Shown here piece after piece: positions 1 through 12,341 of a stretch of 64,000 nucleotides of DNA; within the stretch, counting starts at the first letter, position 1; each line of letters opens with the position of its first letter. Both the position numbers and the translations under genes were made by a program. Location of the stretch: NCBI GenBank assembly GCA_011037195.1, contig JAAEAF010002378.1, positions 1-64,000 of the forward strand, written 5' to 3'. Under the pieces are notes generated by a model, which saw only the letters and a program-made list of their open reading frames with translations, ran no database searches and was not told the DNA's origin. The DNA comes from Triatoma infestans. Its lineage: Eukaryota; Arthropoda; Insecta; Hemiptera; Reduviidae.

Positions 1-181
1 CTTTACTTTTCTAAAAATCGAATGTTTCTAACATCCTATGAGGATTAAAACAGAAAAAAAAATCTATCATCTAAAAAAAAAAAAAAAACATTATTTTTGT
101 CAATCAAATTATGTAATTTAATAATTTCCTTAAAATGTATGTTTGTAACTGGACATTATATTTTTTTAAATTTGTTATATT

Positions 182-840
182 ACTTTCTCTTACTCCTCCT
201 AGTTAAGAGGAAGTATTGTAATCGTGTCAAATTTTTCGATACCGAGTTTTCACCGGAAATATTTGTTTTAAGGTCCCCCCCCCTGAATCCAAAATAGTGG
301 TTTTTATAAGTAATGGTCTGTGTGTTTAACAGCATAGCTCAAAAATGAAAAACCGTAGAAAGTTGAAACTTAATATTCCGTTTAGGTAATCACCATGGGA
401 TCTGACAGTACGTTATCTGTCAAAATTCCACAACCGGAAGTACCCACTTTACTAGTTGTTTTTTTTTTTTATACTCAAATTAGCTCCTATTTTTTATTTT
501 TAGCTCAAATTTATACTCTATTTTTCTCAAAAATAGCTCCGACGATTTTTTTTAAACTTGGTACATCAACTATACATACAAAGAGCTACAACTTTTATTT
601 GAAACATTTCTTTTGGAAAAATTAATTTAAGGGCAGTTATGGGGGAGAGGTGGGGTTAGGTTTTCACCTAAAGTGCTATTTCAGTGTATTATACAATTCT
701 GTCATCTAAATAATGTTAATTAGAATTGAATATATTGTTGAAATTCCGAGTTTGAAATAAATTGGATAACCGGAAGTGCGTTTACTTTAACACTTTATTT
801 AATGAATTTTTTCACTTTTTAGCGATTTTTTTTTTTGTTA
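182..840 (+). repeat. R1k repeat, 3'-truncated copy
   Basis: The copy starts with the R1k head hairpin and runs through the first module (box ending CCGGAAGTAC, weak T-rich arm, G-rich stretch near 640) into the second module at the box CCGGAAGTGCG near 770. It stops in a T-run before the third module and the tail. It is described against the full-length copy at 4774-5781. The short open frames here match frames in other copies only because the DNA is repeated. Confidence 0.85.
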
Positions 841-938
841 AAAAAAATGTATAAAAATTTAAAATTTAAATGCTGGTGTACGTGATTGTATAAGTCTTGG
901 CAACCATAAGAACATTTATTACAGCCTTTCTGTTTTAT

Positions 939-1636
939 ACTTTCTCTTACTTCTGATAAGAGGAAGTATTGCGTTCGTGCTAGAATTTTAAATTTGTGTT
1001 TTCACCGGAAATACTTGTTTTCAGATTCTACGAATGTGAAAAAAATGGTATTAGCGAATGGTGGTGTGAATGTCTGTATGTATGTGTGTGTGATTTAGTA
1101 GAATATTTCAAAAACGAAAATTTATAGGAAACTCAAACTTGGTTATACCATTTAGGTACTACCACCGGATCACCAGACACGAAGATTTCTGGCAAAATGC
1201 ATCAACCGGAAGTGCGATATTTTTTTTATTTATTTAATGTTTTTCAGTTTTTCGTGATTTTTTTCAAATACAGCTTCAACTATTTTTCTTTAAACTTGTA
1301 TACTATCTACACACATAAATATCTAGCACTTTAATTTTTAACATATTCCCGGGAAATTTGATTTTTTGGGGGTTCTGGAGGGTGTGGGTGGGAACAGAGC
1401 GTTATGTTTTTCACCATTTCAGTATAATATTTGGTTTCCGCCTATATAATATTAATATACAGTAGAAGCATGGATAGAATGCCAAATATAAAGAAAATCG
1501 TTCTAACGGAAGAGCGATTTTACACAGTAGGATTTTGAGTTTTTCTCGAAATCAATTACGACTTTTTTTTTTTTTTCAAACTTGAATGCTTGGAGATAGA
1601 TAGATAGAAACGTATCATTTTTACTTGAAACATTTT
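939..1636 (+). repeat. R1k repeat, divergent subfamily copy
   Basis: The head is recognisable (TTTCTCTTACTTCT then GATAAGAGGAAG), followed by a TCACCGGAAATAC box, a variable GT region and a module with CAACCGGAAGTGCG. The rest is much more diverged than neighbouring copies, which suggests an older subfamily. It abuts the next copy directly. Confidence 0.75.
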
Positions 1637-2631
1637 ACTTTCTCTTACTTCTAGTAAGAGAACTATTGTAATCGTATCAAATTTTCAATATCGAGTTTTC
1701 ACCGGAAATATCCGTTTTGAGGTCCCCAGAGTCCAAAAAAAGTGGTTTTTAGTAAATTATCTTATTATTGTGTATGACTAGCATAGCTCAATAACGAAAA
1801 ACCGTAGAAAGTTGAAACTTAATATTTCGTTTAAGGTATCACTATGGGATTTGAATAGTATATTATCTGTTAAAATTCCTCAACCGGAAATTTCCACTTA
1901 ACTACATGATTTTATTACACTTTTTTTTGCGTTTTTCTTGAAAATTGCTCCAACGATTTTTTTTTTTTAAAACTTGGTATACCAGCTATACATATCTACA
2001 AATTTTATTTGTAATATTTCTCCGGGAAAATGCATTTAAGAGTACTTTTATGGGGAGGGATGGGGATAAAGTTGTTTTCTAAAGTGCTACGTATTTCAGT
2101 TTATTAGACAATTCTATCATCTAAATAATGTTAATTAGAATTAATTGTTTTTTGTTGAAATTCCGAGTTTGGAAAAAAAAAAATCGAATAACCGGAAGTG
2201 CGTTTACTTTACCACTTTACTAAATAATTTTTTTCACTTTTTCGCGATTTTCTCAAAAGATGTTCTAATGATTTCCTTATAACTTCTTATATAAACTACA
2301 CGTACAAAGATGTTCACGTTTTATTTAAAACATTTCTCTAGGAAATTTCATTTTAAGGGCACTTTTAGGGATGGAGTGATGAGGGTTATGCTTTTCTCTA
2401 AAGTGCTATCATAGTTGATTATACAATTCTATCATCCAAAGAAAATTAATTAGATATAAATAGATGGCCAAAACTCTCAAGTTTTGAAGGAAATTAGTAA
2501 ACCGAAAGTGCGCTTTTATTGACTAGTTTTTTCAGTTTTCGACGAATTTCATTAAATTAAATTATAAAATTTGTCAGTTATAATTTTGAGAACTTGAGTA
2601 AGAGAAAGTTGTTTGAGTATTTCACACCAGA
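1637..2631 (+). repeat. R1k repeat, near full-length copy
   Basis: Head hairpin at 1637, three modules, and the tail ending in TTTCACACCAGA at 2631. It has lost the GT microsatellite and carries several long T-runs. A further isolated tail fragment (GAGTAAGAGAAAATTG) lies at 2812-2845, next to a 39-base T-run, and probably belongs to another decayed copy. Confidence 0.85.
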
Positions 2632-2842
2632 TTTTTTTCTTAGAAAATTGATTAAAGGTGGGGGGGTAACTGGGGAGTGATCTGTTTAATTAGTTTAAAT
2701 TAAAATTTGCACAAGTTTTCTTGGTTTTGACATAGAGCGGCGCCCCATCATAAGCTAATCATTGTAACGTTGGAATTTAAAAAAAAAAATCTAAATTATA
2801 TTGTATTCATTAGAGTAAGAGAAAATTGCGCGAGGGTTTCAA

Positions 2843-2847
<5 letters not shown>

Positions 2848-2886
<39 letters not shown>
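2848..2886. repeat. Poly(T) tract
   Basis: A run of about 39 T residues directly follows a decayed R1k tail. The 61-codon minus-strand frame that ends in poly-lysine here is a product of this tract and not a gene. Confidence 0.95.
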
Positions 2887-2891
<5 letters not shown>

Positions 2892-4773
2892 TTTGGTTTT
2901 CCGAATAATATTGAATACGAGCCGTGTCTGGATATGTGTATATGATAAACTGGCCCTTTGCCGCCTTTGAGTTTTGAGACTCCTGCCCTAAAGTGGTATT
3001 TCCATAAATGTATGGCTCTCGCACTTATTATAGTATAAGACTCTCGATTAAGTTTAAAGAAAATTTGTCAGAAGTACTAACCTTGCTTGGAAAAGCGGGT
3101 CATGTCTGTCATTCACGTCAGAACTTTTTTTTTTTTTTTTTAAATTAATTAATTAAATAAACAAGGTAAAAGGAGATGTATAATTGATTAGGATATATCG
3201 TTATCAAAAGCAAATAATTATTTCTTAGAAAAAATAAAATTAATATATAATTAAGTTTGGATCGTTTGTAGGATAATAATAATAAATTGTTTGATATGAA
3301 GAAAATTTTTAATCTAATCTACGTTGGAATTATTCTTAAGTTAAGAATCACGATTGTATTATGCTCATTGCAATAAACATAGTAAATTTAAAATAAATTT
3401 TAATATTGGTAGTATTTATTTATATATATTTATTTATTATAATTATTATTTCAGTTTATTTACTTATTGTAAAATTGATTACAGTTGTAAATTTCAAATA
3501 AAGGGTTTAAAAAAGAAGGTAATATTTAAATATTTACACAATTCAATGTTGTTGTTTTTTAAACACAGATCGCACTGTAAGATCTAATTAGAAAATAATT
3601 TTTTTGTTTACTTACATAAAAGATATAGTAGTGCGATGATAGACATGTTTCGGCAACTTTATGGTATTAGTTTTTTTTTTTAACCAAGAGAAGTGAAGAT
3701 CCAATTGATCCGGGAAATTGAGCGTCCAAAGGGGGGGTTTCACGCGTGAGATTGTTAACGTACTTATATAGCATACAGTGTTGCTGCTGTGTTGTACACA
3801 ATATCAAGTCTCACCACAGACTGACATCTACTTACTTTTAATATTGTTATAGAAACATTTCCCGACCAATAATAACAAGCTATACAACAATCTTCCACTA
3901 CTTCTATTTTACCCGTAGGCTGCTTGTTATAATCCCACCCCAAGATATGTATGTATGTATGTATGTATATACACGTTCACTAAAGTATATTTGAAAAGAA
4001 CCACAACGTTACCACCACTCTTCTCTCCATTTCCCTGCATAGGTCTACAAACTCCCTCCCCTCCCCACTCTTTCTCCACTATTTTGCGGTACAATCTCTG
4101 TTATCATTTGTATGTGTTTATGTAAAAAAAAATAAATAAATAAATAAAAGGCGGGAGATCACTTTCTTTTTCTTTTAATTCTGACCATATAAACCAAGCA
4201 TTCCACGTATAGCTCTGGTGGTGACTTTTTGACCTTGCCATCTTCATTGGTTTCACCTTCTTCTCCGCCTCCCTTAATTCTTTAATCATATATTTTCTAC
4301 ACATATAATATATATAGCCAATAAAAAAAATATGTAATTTTACATTAGGTGTACACGTATATCCATCCCATAATATATTTAAAGAGAATATTTAATAAAG
4401 AAAATGATTTTGTAATTTGTTTTCTTTTAAGAAGTGAAACGTGTTTCAACACGTCACAATTTACCGTTTGATTTTTTTTTTTTTTTTTATAATTTTACTT
4501 TCTTTATTGCTATTTTATACTACATTTTCCTCATAAGTATAATTTATTTTTATAAAAATGGAAATTATCTAAATGATTATACTATAATAATGCTAAACAA
4601 TATTGCTAAATTAGATGCGATCAAGTAAAAACTTTGTCTGAAATTCATCATTTCTAAATCTCATATTGGTATATTTAAGACACATAATAAAATGTTCTTT
4701 CACGTTTGTTTATTATAATAAATTGTTTATAATATTTTTTTATAACTGTTTTAATATTTACAATTTAGTTATT
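2887..4773. other. AT-rich DNA with no recognisable gene
   Basis: I see no conserved coding motif, RNA gene or transposon end. A (TATG)n microsatellite lies at about 3947-3968, and a pyrimidine-rich stretch runs from about 4010 to 4080. The short open frames are composed of AT-rich codons and look accidental. Confidence 0.6.
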
Positions 4774-4898
4774 ACTTTCTCTTACTCCTAGTAAGAGGAA
4801 GTTATTGTAATCGTGTCAAATTTTCGATATCGAGTTTTCACCGGAAATATCAGTTTTGAGGTCCCCTGAGTCCAAAAAAGTGGTTTCTTTTGCAAATG

Positions 4899-4947
<49 letters not shown>

Positions 4948-5781
4948 AACAGCATAGCTCAAAAACGAAAAACCGTAGAAAGTTGAAACTTGATATTCCG
5001 TCTAGGTATCACTATGGCTACTGACAGTGGGTCATCTGTCAAAATTCCTCAACCGGAAGTACCACTTTACTTATTGGTTTTTTTACTTTTTTGCGATTTT
5101 CTCAAAAATAGCTCCAACGATTTTCTTCAAACTTGGTATATCAACTACACATACAAAGAGCTACAACTTTTATTTGAAACATTTCACTAGGAAAATTCAT
5201 TTAAGGGCAGTTATGGGGGAGGGGTGGGGTTAGGTTTTCATCTAAAGTGCTATTTCAGTTTATTAAACAATTCTATCATTTAAATAATGTTAATTAGAAT
5301 TAAATATGTTGTTGAAATTCCGAGTTTGATAAAAATCGGATGACTGGAAATGCGTTTACATTACCACTTTACTAAATGATTTTTTCACTTTTTCACGATT
5401 TTCTCAAAAATGGCTCCGACGATTTTCTTTAAACTTATTATATTAACTACTCATGCAAAGAGCTACAACTTTTATTTAAAACATTTCTCTAGGAAAATTC
5501 ATTTAATGGCACTTTTAGGGGAGGGGTGGGGTTATGTTTTTCTCTTAAGTGCGATCATAGTTGATTATACAATTCTATCCTCCAAACAAAATTAATTAGA
5601 AATAAAGGATGGCCAAAATTCAGAGTTTCAAGGAAATTGGTAAAACGGAAGTGCGCTTTTACTGAATAGTTTTTTCAGTTTTCGACGAATTTCATTACAT
5701 TTGGTACACAACCTATAAAATTTGTTAATTATACTTTGGTAACTGGAGTAAGAGAAAGTTGTGTGAGTGTTTCACACCAGA
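4774..5781 (+). mobile_element. R1k repeat, full-length reference copy
   Basis: This 1008-bp copy shows the full architecture of the family. (1) The head is a hairpin with arms CTCTTACT and AGTAAGAG. (2) A TTTCACCGGAAATAT box and then a (GT)n microsatellite at 4902-4948 follow. (3) Three related modules each contain a CCGGAAGT-type box, a T-run, a GATTTTCTCAAAAATGGCTC-like segment, an ACAACTTTTATTT segment and a GGGGAGGGGTGGGG segment. (4) The tail has GGAGTAAGAGAAAGT, the inverse of the head sequence, and then GTGTGAGTGTTTCACAC, which can form a 6-bp hairpin, ending in CAGA. T-runs flank both sides. No reading frame is conserved through indels, so it looks non-coding and non-autonomous. The asymmetric inverted ends plus hairpins plus internal microsatellite fit a Helentron-derived (HINE/DINE-1-like) element. 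A long MITE is the alternative. Confidence 0.85.
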
Positions 5782-5977
5782 TTTTTTTTCTTTAATAACA
5801 ATTATATTTAAACACTGCTTTATATCTTAACTGTTCTTCGATATATTTAAAGATATTATTCTAGGACATTATTCCACGTTTTAAAGTAATAAAAACTTTA
5901 TTCTTTAAAACTTCATACTTTTTTCATATATTTTAAGTTCAATTAGCCTCAATTTTTCCTTTCTCTTAGTTTTTTTT

Positions 5978-7299
5978 ACTTTCCCTTACTCCTAAGTAAG
6001 AGGAAGTATTGTAATCGTGTCAAACTTTCGATATCTAGTTTTCACCGGAAATATCCGTTTTGAGGTCCCCTGAGTCCCAAAAAAGTGGTTTTTAGCAATT
6101 GGTCTGTGAATGTGTGTACTATATAATATGTGTGTATGTGAACAGCATAGCTCAGAAACGAGAAACCGCAGACAGTCAAAACTTGATATTCCGTCTACAT
6201 ATCACTGCGGGATCTGATAGTACGTTATCTGTCAAAATTCCTCAACCGGAAGTACCATTTTGCTGAGTGCTTTTTTTTTTCACTTTTTTGCAATTTTCTC
6301 GAAAATGCCTCGAATGATTTTTTTTAAATATCAACTACACATACAAAGAGCTACAAATTTTATTTGAAACATTTCTCCGGGAAAATGCATTTAAATAAAG
6401 GCACTTTTTGAAGACGGGTGGGATAAGGTTGTCCATTAAAGTGCTATTTCAATTTATTACACAATTCTATCATCTAAATAATAAATAAGAATTAAATATG
6501 TTGTTGAAATTCCAAGTTTTAAATAAATCGCATGACCGGAAGTGCGTTTACTTTACCACTTTACTAAATGTTTTTTTTTTTTTTCACTTTTTCGCGATTT
6601 TTTAAAAAAAATGGCTCCGTTGATTTTCTTGAAACTTCTTATATAAACTACGCATACAAACATCTACAACTTTTATTTGAAACATTTCTCTGAGAAAATT
6701 CATTTAAGGGCACTTTTTGGGGAGGGGTGGGGTTAGGTTTTCATGTAAAGTGCTATTTCAGTTTATTGGACAATTCGCACATCTAAATAATGTTAATTAG
6801 AATTAAATATATAGTTGAAATTCCAAGTTTTGAATAAATCGCATGACCGGAAGTGCGTTTACTTTACCACTCTTTACTAAATGTTTTTTTTCACTTTTTC
6901 GCGATTTTTTTAAAAAAATGGCTCCGATGATTTTTCTTGAAACTTCTTATATAAACTACGCATACAAAGATCTACAACTTTTATTTGAAACATTTCTCTG
7001 GGAAAATTCATTTAAGGGCACTTTTTTTAGGGAAGGGGTGGGGTTATGTTTTTCTTTAAAATGCTATCATAGTTGATTATACAATTCTATCATCCAAACG
7101 AAATTAATTAGAAATAACTAGATGGTCAAAATTCCAAGTTTCAAGAAAATTATTAAACCGGAAGTGCGCTTTTACTGAACAGTTTTTTCAATTTTCGACG
7201 AATTTCATTAATTTTAGTACACTAACTATAAACATTTGTCAATTATAATTTTGAGAACTGGAGTAAGAGAAAGTTGTGTGGGTCTTTTCATACCACAGA
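5978..7299 (+). mobile_element. R1k repeat, full copy with an extra internal module
   Basis: Head at 5978 and tail ending at 7299 give 1322 bp. It is about 300 bp longer than the reference because the second module occurs twice in tandem (about 6500-6800 and 6800-7085). Both have the box GACCGGAAGTGCG preceded by an AAATCGCAT segment. The shared variant suggests a recent tandem duplication of that module. Confidence 0.85.
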
Positions 7300-8870
7300 T
7301 TATTTTTTTTCTTAAAGCCGCACAGAAAATCTTGTATAGCGTCGTCACCTGGCCTGGTTCTAACTGAACTATTCGGGACGTATGCGATTTAACTGGGAAT
7401 GTATTTAAAAGATAAAAAAAGTGTACATTAAATAAATATCTTTATTTAAAATTAAACATAAAATCGATATCTGTCATATGACTGTTGTAACATGCATAGA
7501 ATACGTTTTTTATATGTGATCAACAGCCCCAGAATCCCCTAACCCCACCGATCCCCTATATTTAATATCTTGACTAATTTAATATTAGAACTTCTCTCTC
7601 GAAAATCATTAAATCAATGATTCAGTAAACATTTGGAAACTCCCCCCTTTTTTTTTAAAAAAAAAAAACCTTCCTGCTTGAACAGGGGTCCAATATCGTT
7701 TTAATTTCCATGGAGCATGACAATTGATTTAGTAAATCTAAGATTTTCCACCAAATTATACATTATGAGAGGGGCCATTTTTAATGCTTGTCTGAAGGTT
7801 TTTGACCATTGTAGATCACAGTGGATGTCTCTATTAATCGAATTATTTACACCTTCTAAATTGCAAAAATAATGAAAGAAAATACACGCCTCAGTTTTTT
7901 ATAACAATACAACCAGGAACAATTTTGTTTTTTTTTGTTTTTTTTTTTTCTTTTATGTTTCCTGTTCAATTATGAATGTTACCAAAACTTTACTTACTCC
8001 AGTGGATTGAGAGGTACTGTTGAGTAGAATAATCCAGGTTCCCAGGAGGCGGAGATTAGTATGAACTCCAAAAAAACTATTTATAGATAGATATCTTTGG
8101 TTAAAATAATTTTGAGTTTAATTCGGACCAAGATATCTCTGCTTGCTCGATCATATACAACGTACTTTATTTTACATAAGAACAACTCGGAACTACCGCT
8201 ATTTCTATGTTGTCGCCTCCTTAATTTTTTACTATTAACATATTTTCCCTTCCTCCTCTTCTCTGTTGCTATGCGTTGTCTTATCTAAGTTGTAATCCAT
8301 GTTCCTAAATGATGCGTGGGAAGTTAATTTTTCTATTTATTAATTTTTTTTTAAATTGTGGGAATATTATTTTAAAAATGTTTTGTAAACAAAAAAAGAA
8401 CATATAATTGTTAAACTAAAAAAAAAAAAATAAACAAAAGTAATCTAGGTATATTCAATTTTTTTCTGCACTGAATAATGCTGAAATTGCTCTTTGATTG
8501 ATTCCTCCGAATATTACTACATATGTACATATCTATTCTTTTAGACAGCTTTACATAAAATAGTGCACACATGTTAGCCGATATAACATATGTTTCGGTA
8601 AGTGTTGTGGGTAACCGCAAATAATATGATTGACGTCATCAATCATATAATATCTTACTGTAAACACCAGGTGGTTAGTTTTTATTGGATTAGTTTTATT
8701 GTTTATGATGTTTGTGGCGTACAAAATATTGCTTAATTTTTGGGGCAATCGTTAGCTAACATTTGCATTTCAATTATTCAATCATAATTATTAATAATTT
8801 ACCTTCACGCACTATCATTTTCAATTGATGTTGACGATCGATCACTGCAGATATCGTCTTCTGTCGCTAC
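7300..8870. other. AT-rich DNA with no recognisable gene
   Basis: I see no coding motifs or transposon termini. There are several A- and T-runs, at about 7648-7670 and 7927-7950. Confidence 0.5.
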
Positions 8871-9680
8871 ATTTGAATGGGACTCGAGCGGTGTCCTCAT
8901 TTTGCGAATAAGCGCAGCCAAAGTAAGTTTAAAAGCGTTCTTCTAGGTCACATAGTTTTTATCACCTCGAGCTTCAAAGGATTTTGTAGCAGGTATTCAG
9001 GTGACAGGGTTTGGAATTTGCATTATTCAACTACTCACAAAGGTGAGCATGTAAATGTTATTCTGTACAAGTCTGTGGTTTGTCAAGATATTCTGAAATG
9101 GACGAATGCCCTAAAAGTTTGATGCCCACAAAAGGACGCAAATGAAGCAAGATAACTTGGAAAAAATCCCGGATGTTTTCCAGCACTGCGGCCCTAACGT
9201 CCATTATTTTCATAGATGTTAGTTATGATAATTAGAAGCGCTGCTGAAATCATATATCATAAGATGGTAGGTATTTCTCAGTCAGCAGGGACTGTCTAAG
9301 AAACCTCGTTAAACTAGGGATCCAAAACGGTTTCTCGATTGGTGCCTGGGCTCTGAGAGCATTGGACGACATTACAAGGAGAATCACCTTGCTTATGTGG
9401 ACTCTTCCAGGTTGAATCTTACTGTGGCATACTGAACTGTTAATGAGTACGATGTTTAAAACACGAAAGCCCAATAAATAAGTGTATGGAGTGAGTGTAC
9501 TCTGTTAGTTTGGAAACACCAGGTCAAAGACGGGCGAGAAATTTATCAGATCGCCTAAAAATTTACACAGAACCATCATTAGCCGAAAGAAAAGACAAAA
9601 TCACACCTGTCTCAGTGGATTTAGATTTGCAGCTATCCGCTTTGCACTTCAACGATATTGCCCGAAGACCCGAATAACTT
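8871..9680. other. Higher-complexity segment, possible decayed coding relic
   Basis: Base composition is more balanced than in the flanks, and open stretches of 60-80 codons occur on both strands (plus 8877-9122 and 9495-9677, minus 9250-9474). I could not recognise a conserved motif in any frame. It may be a decayed retroelement or host gene fragment. A protein-level search would be needed to decide. Confidence 0.3.
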
Positions 9681-10439
9681 TATGCACATTAAAAAAAAAT
9701 TAATGGCCGTGAATGAATATACTCGTAGTATGTTGAACCATCTTTCTAAATAAACAAATGTGACCAGCTGACTTTTAGAAAAAAAATCTATAGCAGCTGT
9801 TCGATAAGTAGATTAAGTGAGCTTAATAAAATGCTAAATAAATAGTATAAATATATTAAGTATACGTACCGGTATGTAGGATTGAGATTTAATAATAAAT
9901 GTTTATCTGTGATGAGACTAGAAAGAAGTGGGTTTATAAAACCTACGTTTATTTAAAAAAAAAAACATATAAAAATGTTGAACTTGTTTCGGTTGCATGA
10001 CTCATTAATCCGAACAGTTAAATTACATATATATGGATGGTAAATTGTTTTTTATTATTAATATTCTTCTGAATACTGTGTGTGTTTGTAGCTTCGTGTT
10101 TCATGTACCAACAGTCGGCGTGAATAGTGTGTAGGTGTGTCAAGGTAAGTCTTCTCCCCCTACACATTCTACCAAGAGGTCGTTGTTCTGTATTGGCAGT
10201 TTTCACGTCTCTGTTTAGGAATTTCATTCTTTTACTTAGCTTATTTTCTTTTATAAAAACAATTGTACTGGGATTTACTTTTGAAAGCGCTTAATTGTAG
10301 TCTAGAAGACAACGCCCATTTTCTTAGTTTTAATGTTAAAATATGCCAGTATAACACACAAGTATAAGTTTTTTTGTGTAGTGTAGATAGGATGTATGAA
10401 TATGATGCTTAAAGAAAATTGGAAGAGTTTTTGATAGAA
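9681..10439. other. AT-rich DNA with no recognisable gene
   Basis: Nothing identifiable. The segment around 10080-10230 is less AT-rich but has no motif I recognise. Confidence 0.45.
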
Positions 10440-10860
10440 AATAATACAGTAAAGTCGCAAGCCGGATTAATATAGATTTTTTGTCAAAAATGTGGTGGTG
10501 GTAAATGAAGGATCAGGTTTGAGTTTCCTGCAACTTTGGTTATATTGAGATTTTCGTCCTCCAGACTTATACTAAAAATGTTTGTAGCGAATGGTCTGCT
10601 TTTGTATATGTGTGTATGTGAACAAAAATTAGAACTTCGTTAATTCCTATTTACCAAATGGTTTCATTTTTTTGCGATTTTATCGTAAACGGCTACAATG
10701 GTCTTTCACTATCCATTGCTTTTATTTATAATATTTTTTTTCCGGGTAAAGTCCATTTTAGCGGGTTCTGGGGGACCCCATGTCAGTTATGGTTAAATTT
10801 TAACCGCCGCCACAAGCTTTAGGTTAGCGTAGTGTTGGCTGCCATACAGCGCCTACCATT
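10440..10860 (+). repeat. Decayed R1k copy
   Basis: Order and spacing of R1k features are visible but heavily diverged: a GTTTGTAGCGAATGGTCTG segment followed by TGTGTGTATGTGAAC, then a TTTTGCGATTTT segment, and a GGGTTCTGGGGG stretch. This is an old copy just upstream of a younger one. Confidence 0.6.
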
Positions 10861-10882
10861 TTTCTTTATCCTTACCATTTTT

Positions 10883-11471
10883 ACTTTCTCTTACTCCTAA
10901 TAGAAATTCCGTGTGTGTGTGTGTGTATGTATGTGAACAGCATAAGCTCAAAAATGAAAAAACCGTAGAAAGTTGAAACTCGATATTCCGTTTAGGTATC
11001 ACCATGGGGATCTAACAATATGTCATCTGTCAAATTCCTCAACCGGAAGTACCACGTGACTAGTTAGTTTTTTTTTTCTCACTTTTTTGTGATTTTCTCA
11101 AAAATAACTCCGATGATTTTCTTGAAACTTCTTCTATAAACGAAACATATGAAGATTTACAACTTTTATTTAAAACATTTCTCTGGGAAAATTCATTTAA
11201 GGGCACTTTTAAGGGAGGGGTGGAGTTATGTTTTTCTCTAAAGAGCTATCCTAGTTGATTATACAATTCTATCATGCAAACAAAATTAATTAGAAATAAA
11301 TAAATGGGCAAAATTCCGAGTTTCAAGAAAATTAGTAAACCGGAAGTGCGCTTTTACTGAACAGTTTTCGGCGAATTTCATTAAATTTCGTACACAAACT
11401 ATAAAATGTTCCAGTTATTATAATTTTGAGAACTGGAGTAAGAGAAAGTCGTATGAGTATTTCATATCAGA
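10883..11471 (+). repeat. R1k repeat, internally deleted copy
   Basis: The head begins at 10883 but lacks the TCACCGGAAATAT region, jumping from CTCTTACTCC to the GT microsatellite. The second module is missing. The third module and tail (ending TTTCATATCAGA) are present. Length is 589 bp, so both ends are preserved with internal deletions, as is common in non-autonomous elements. Confidence 0.8.
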
Positions 11472-12341
11472 TTTTTTTCTTTAATAATACTCGTCCTTCA
11501 ATGATAATTCTTTCCACTAATAATAATTGATGATGTGCATCGAGATAATTGTTGAAAAAAATCGGTTGCTTCCGAAAACACTATGAATGAACTAAATTCT
11601 CCTGACTGAGAATTTCTCTATACATCATTACATTGCGAAAGTTTTGTTCTTTTTTTTTCGCAACGAAATCATAAACAAAAAAAAATACCTGACCTTGAAG
11701 TTGAAGGAAAAGTTTTTATAAAAATGTCTTATAAAGAATGAAATGAATACAAATACATAATAGTCATCACTTTTATCTAGTCAACTTGACTTTCACTTAT
11801 ATAATCAAAATTTTCTGGTGATATTACTGTAAATATCTGGTTGGTGACATCTTCTCAGCTGGTTAAAATAATTTTTCTGGTTTTAATAGTTTTGAATCGG
11901 TTAAAATTGTAGAAGTATTATCCAGCATTGTTGATCCAACCCCGAACCCCCCACATATTTTCAAGCAATACTTTCTTTCTTATTTGTCCAGTTGAATTAG
12001 AAGAAAACAATTATAATAATTTCGAATTGGGGGGGGAGGGCTGAAGGAACTTTTGTTCCTGTAACACTGGAGTATATCCGGTGAAATAAATAATGAAACT
12101 TCTGTAAAATGATTATATTGCAGGATGTTATAAATTATAATATCCTCAATTTGCATATTCTTATAAAGAATATGTTGGAACTATTTTATGTATGGGCAAA
12201 ATAATAATAATAATAATATGAACTTTTGCTTGGGAATGTTTTTGTAATTTTGTCTTTTTTAATTGAACTTGAAAGTTTTAAATTTTATCTCGGAAGTATT
12301 TTATTTTCATTTATGGAAACCAAGTTGGATTTAGTTTCTCT
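11472..12341. other. AT-rich DNA with no recognisable gene
   Basis: No gene or transposon end is seen. A G-run occurs near 12030, and a (TAA)n stretch near 12202. Confidence 0.5.

Noticed and set aside
3947..3968. A short tandem array that could suggest CRISPR-like or satellite structure.
   Set aside because: It is a simple (TATG)n microsatellite. There are no spacers, and the context is eukaryotic.
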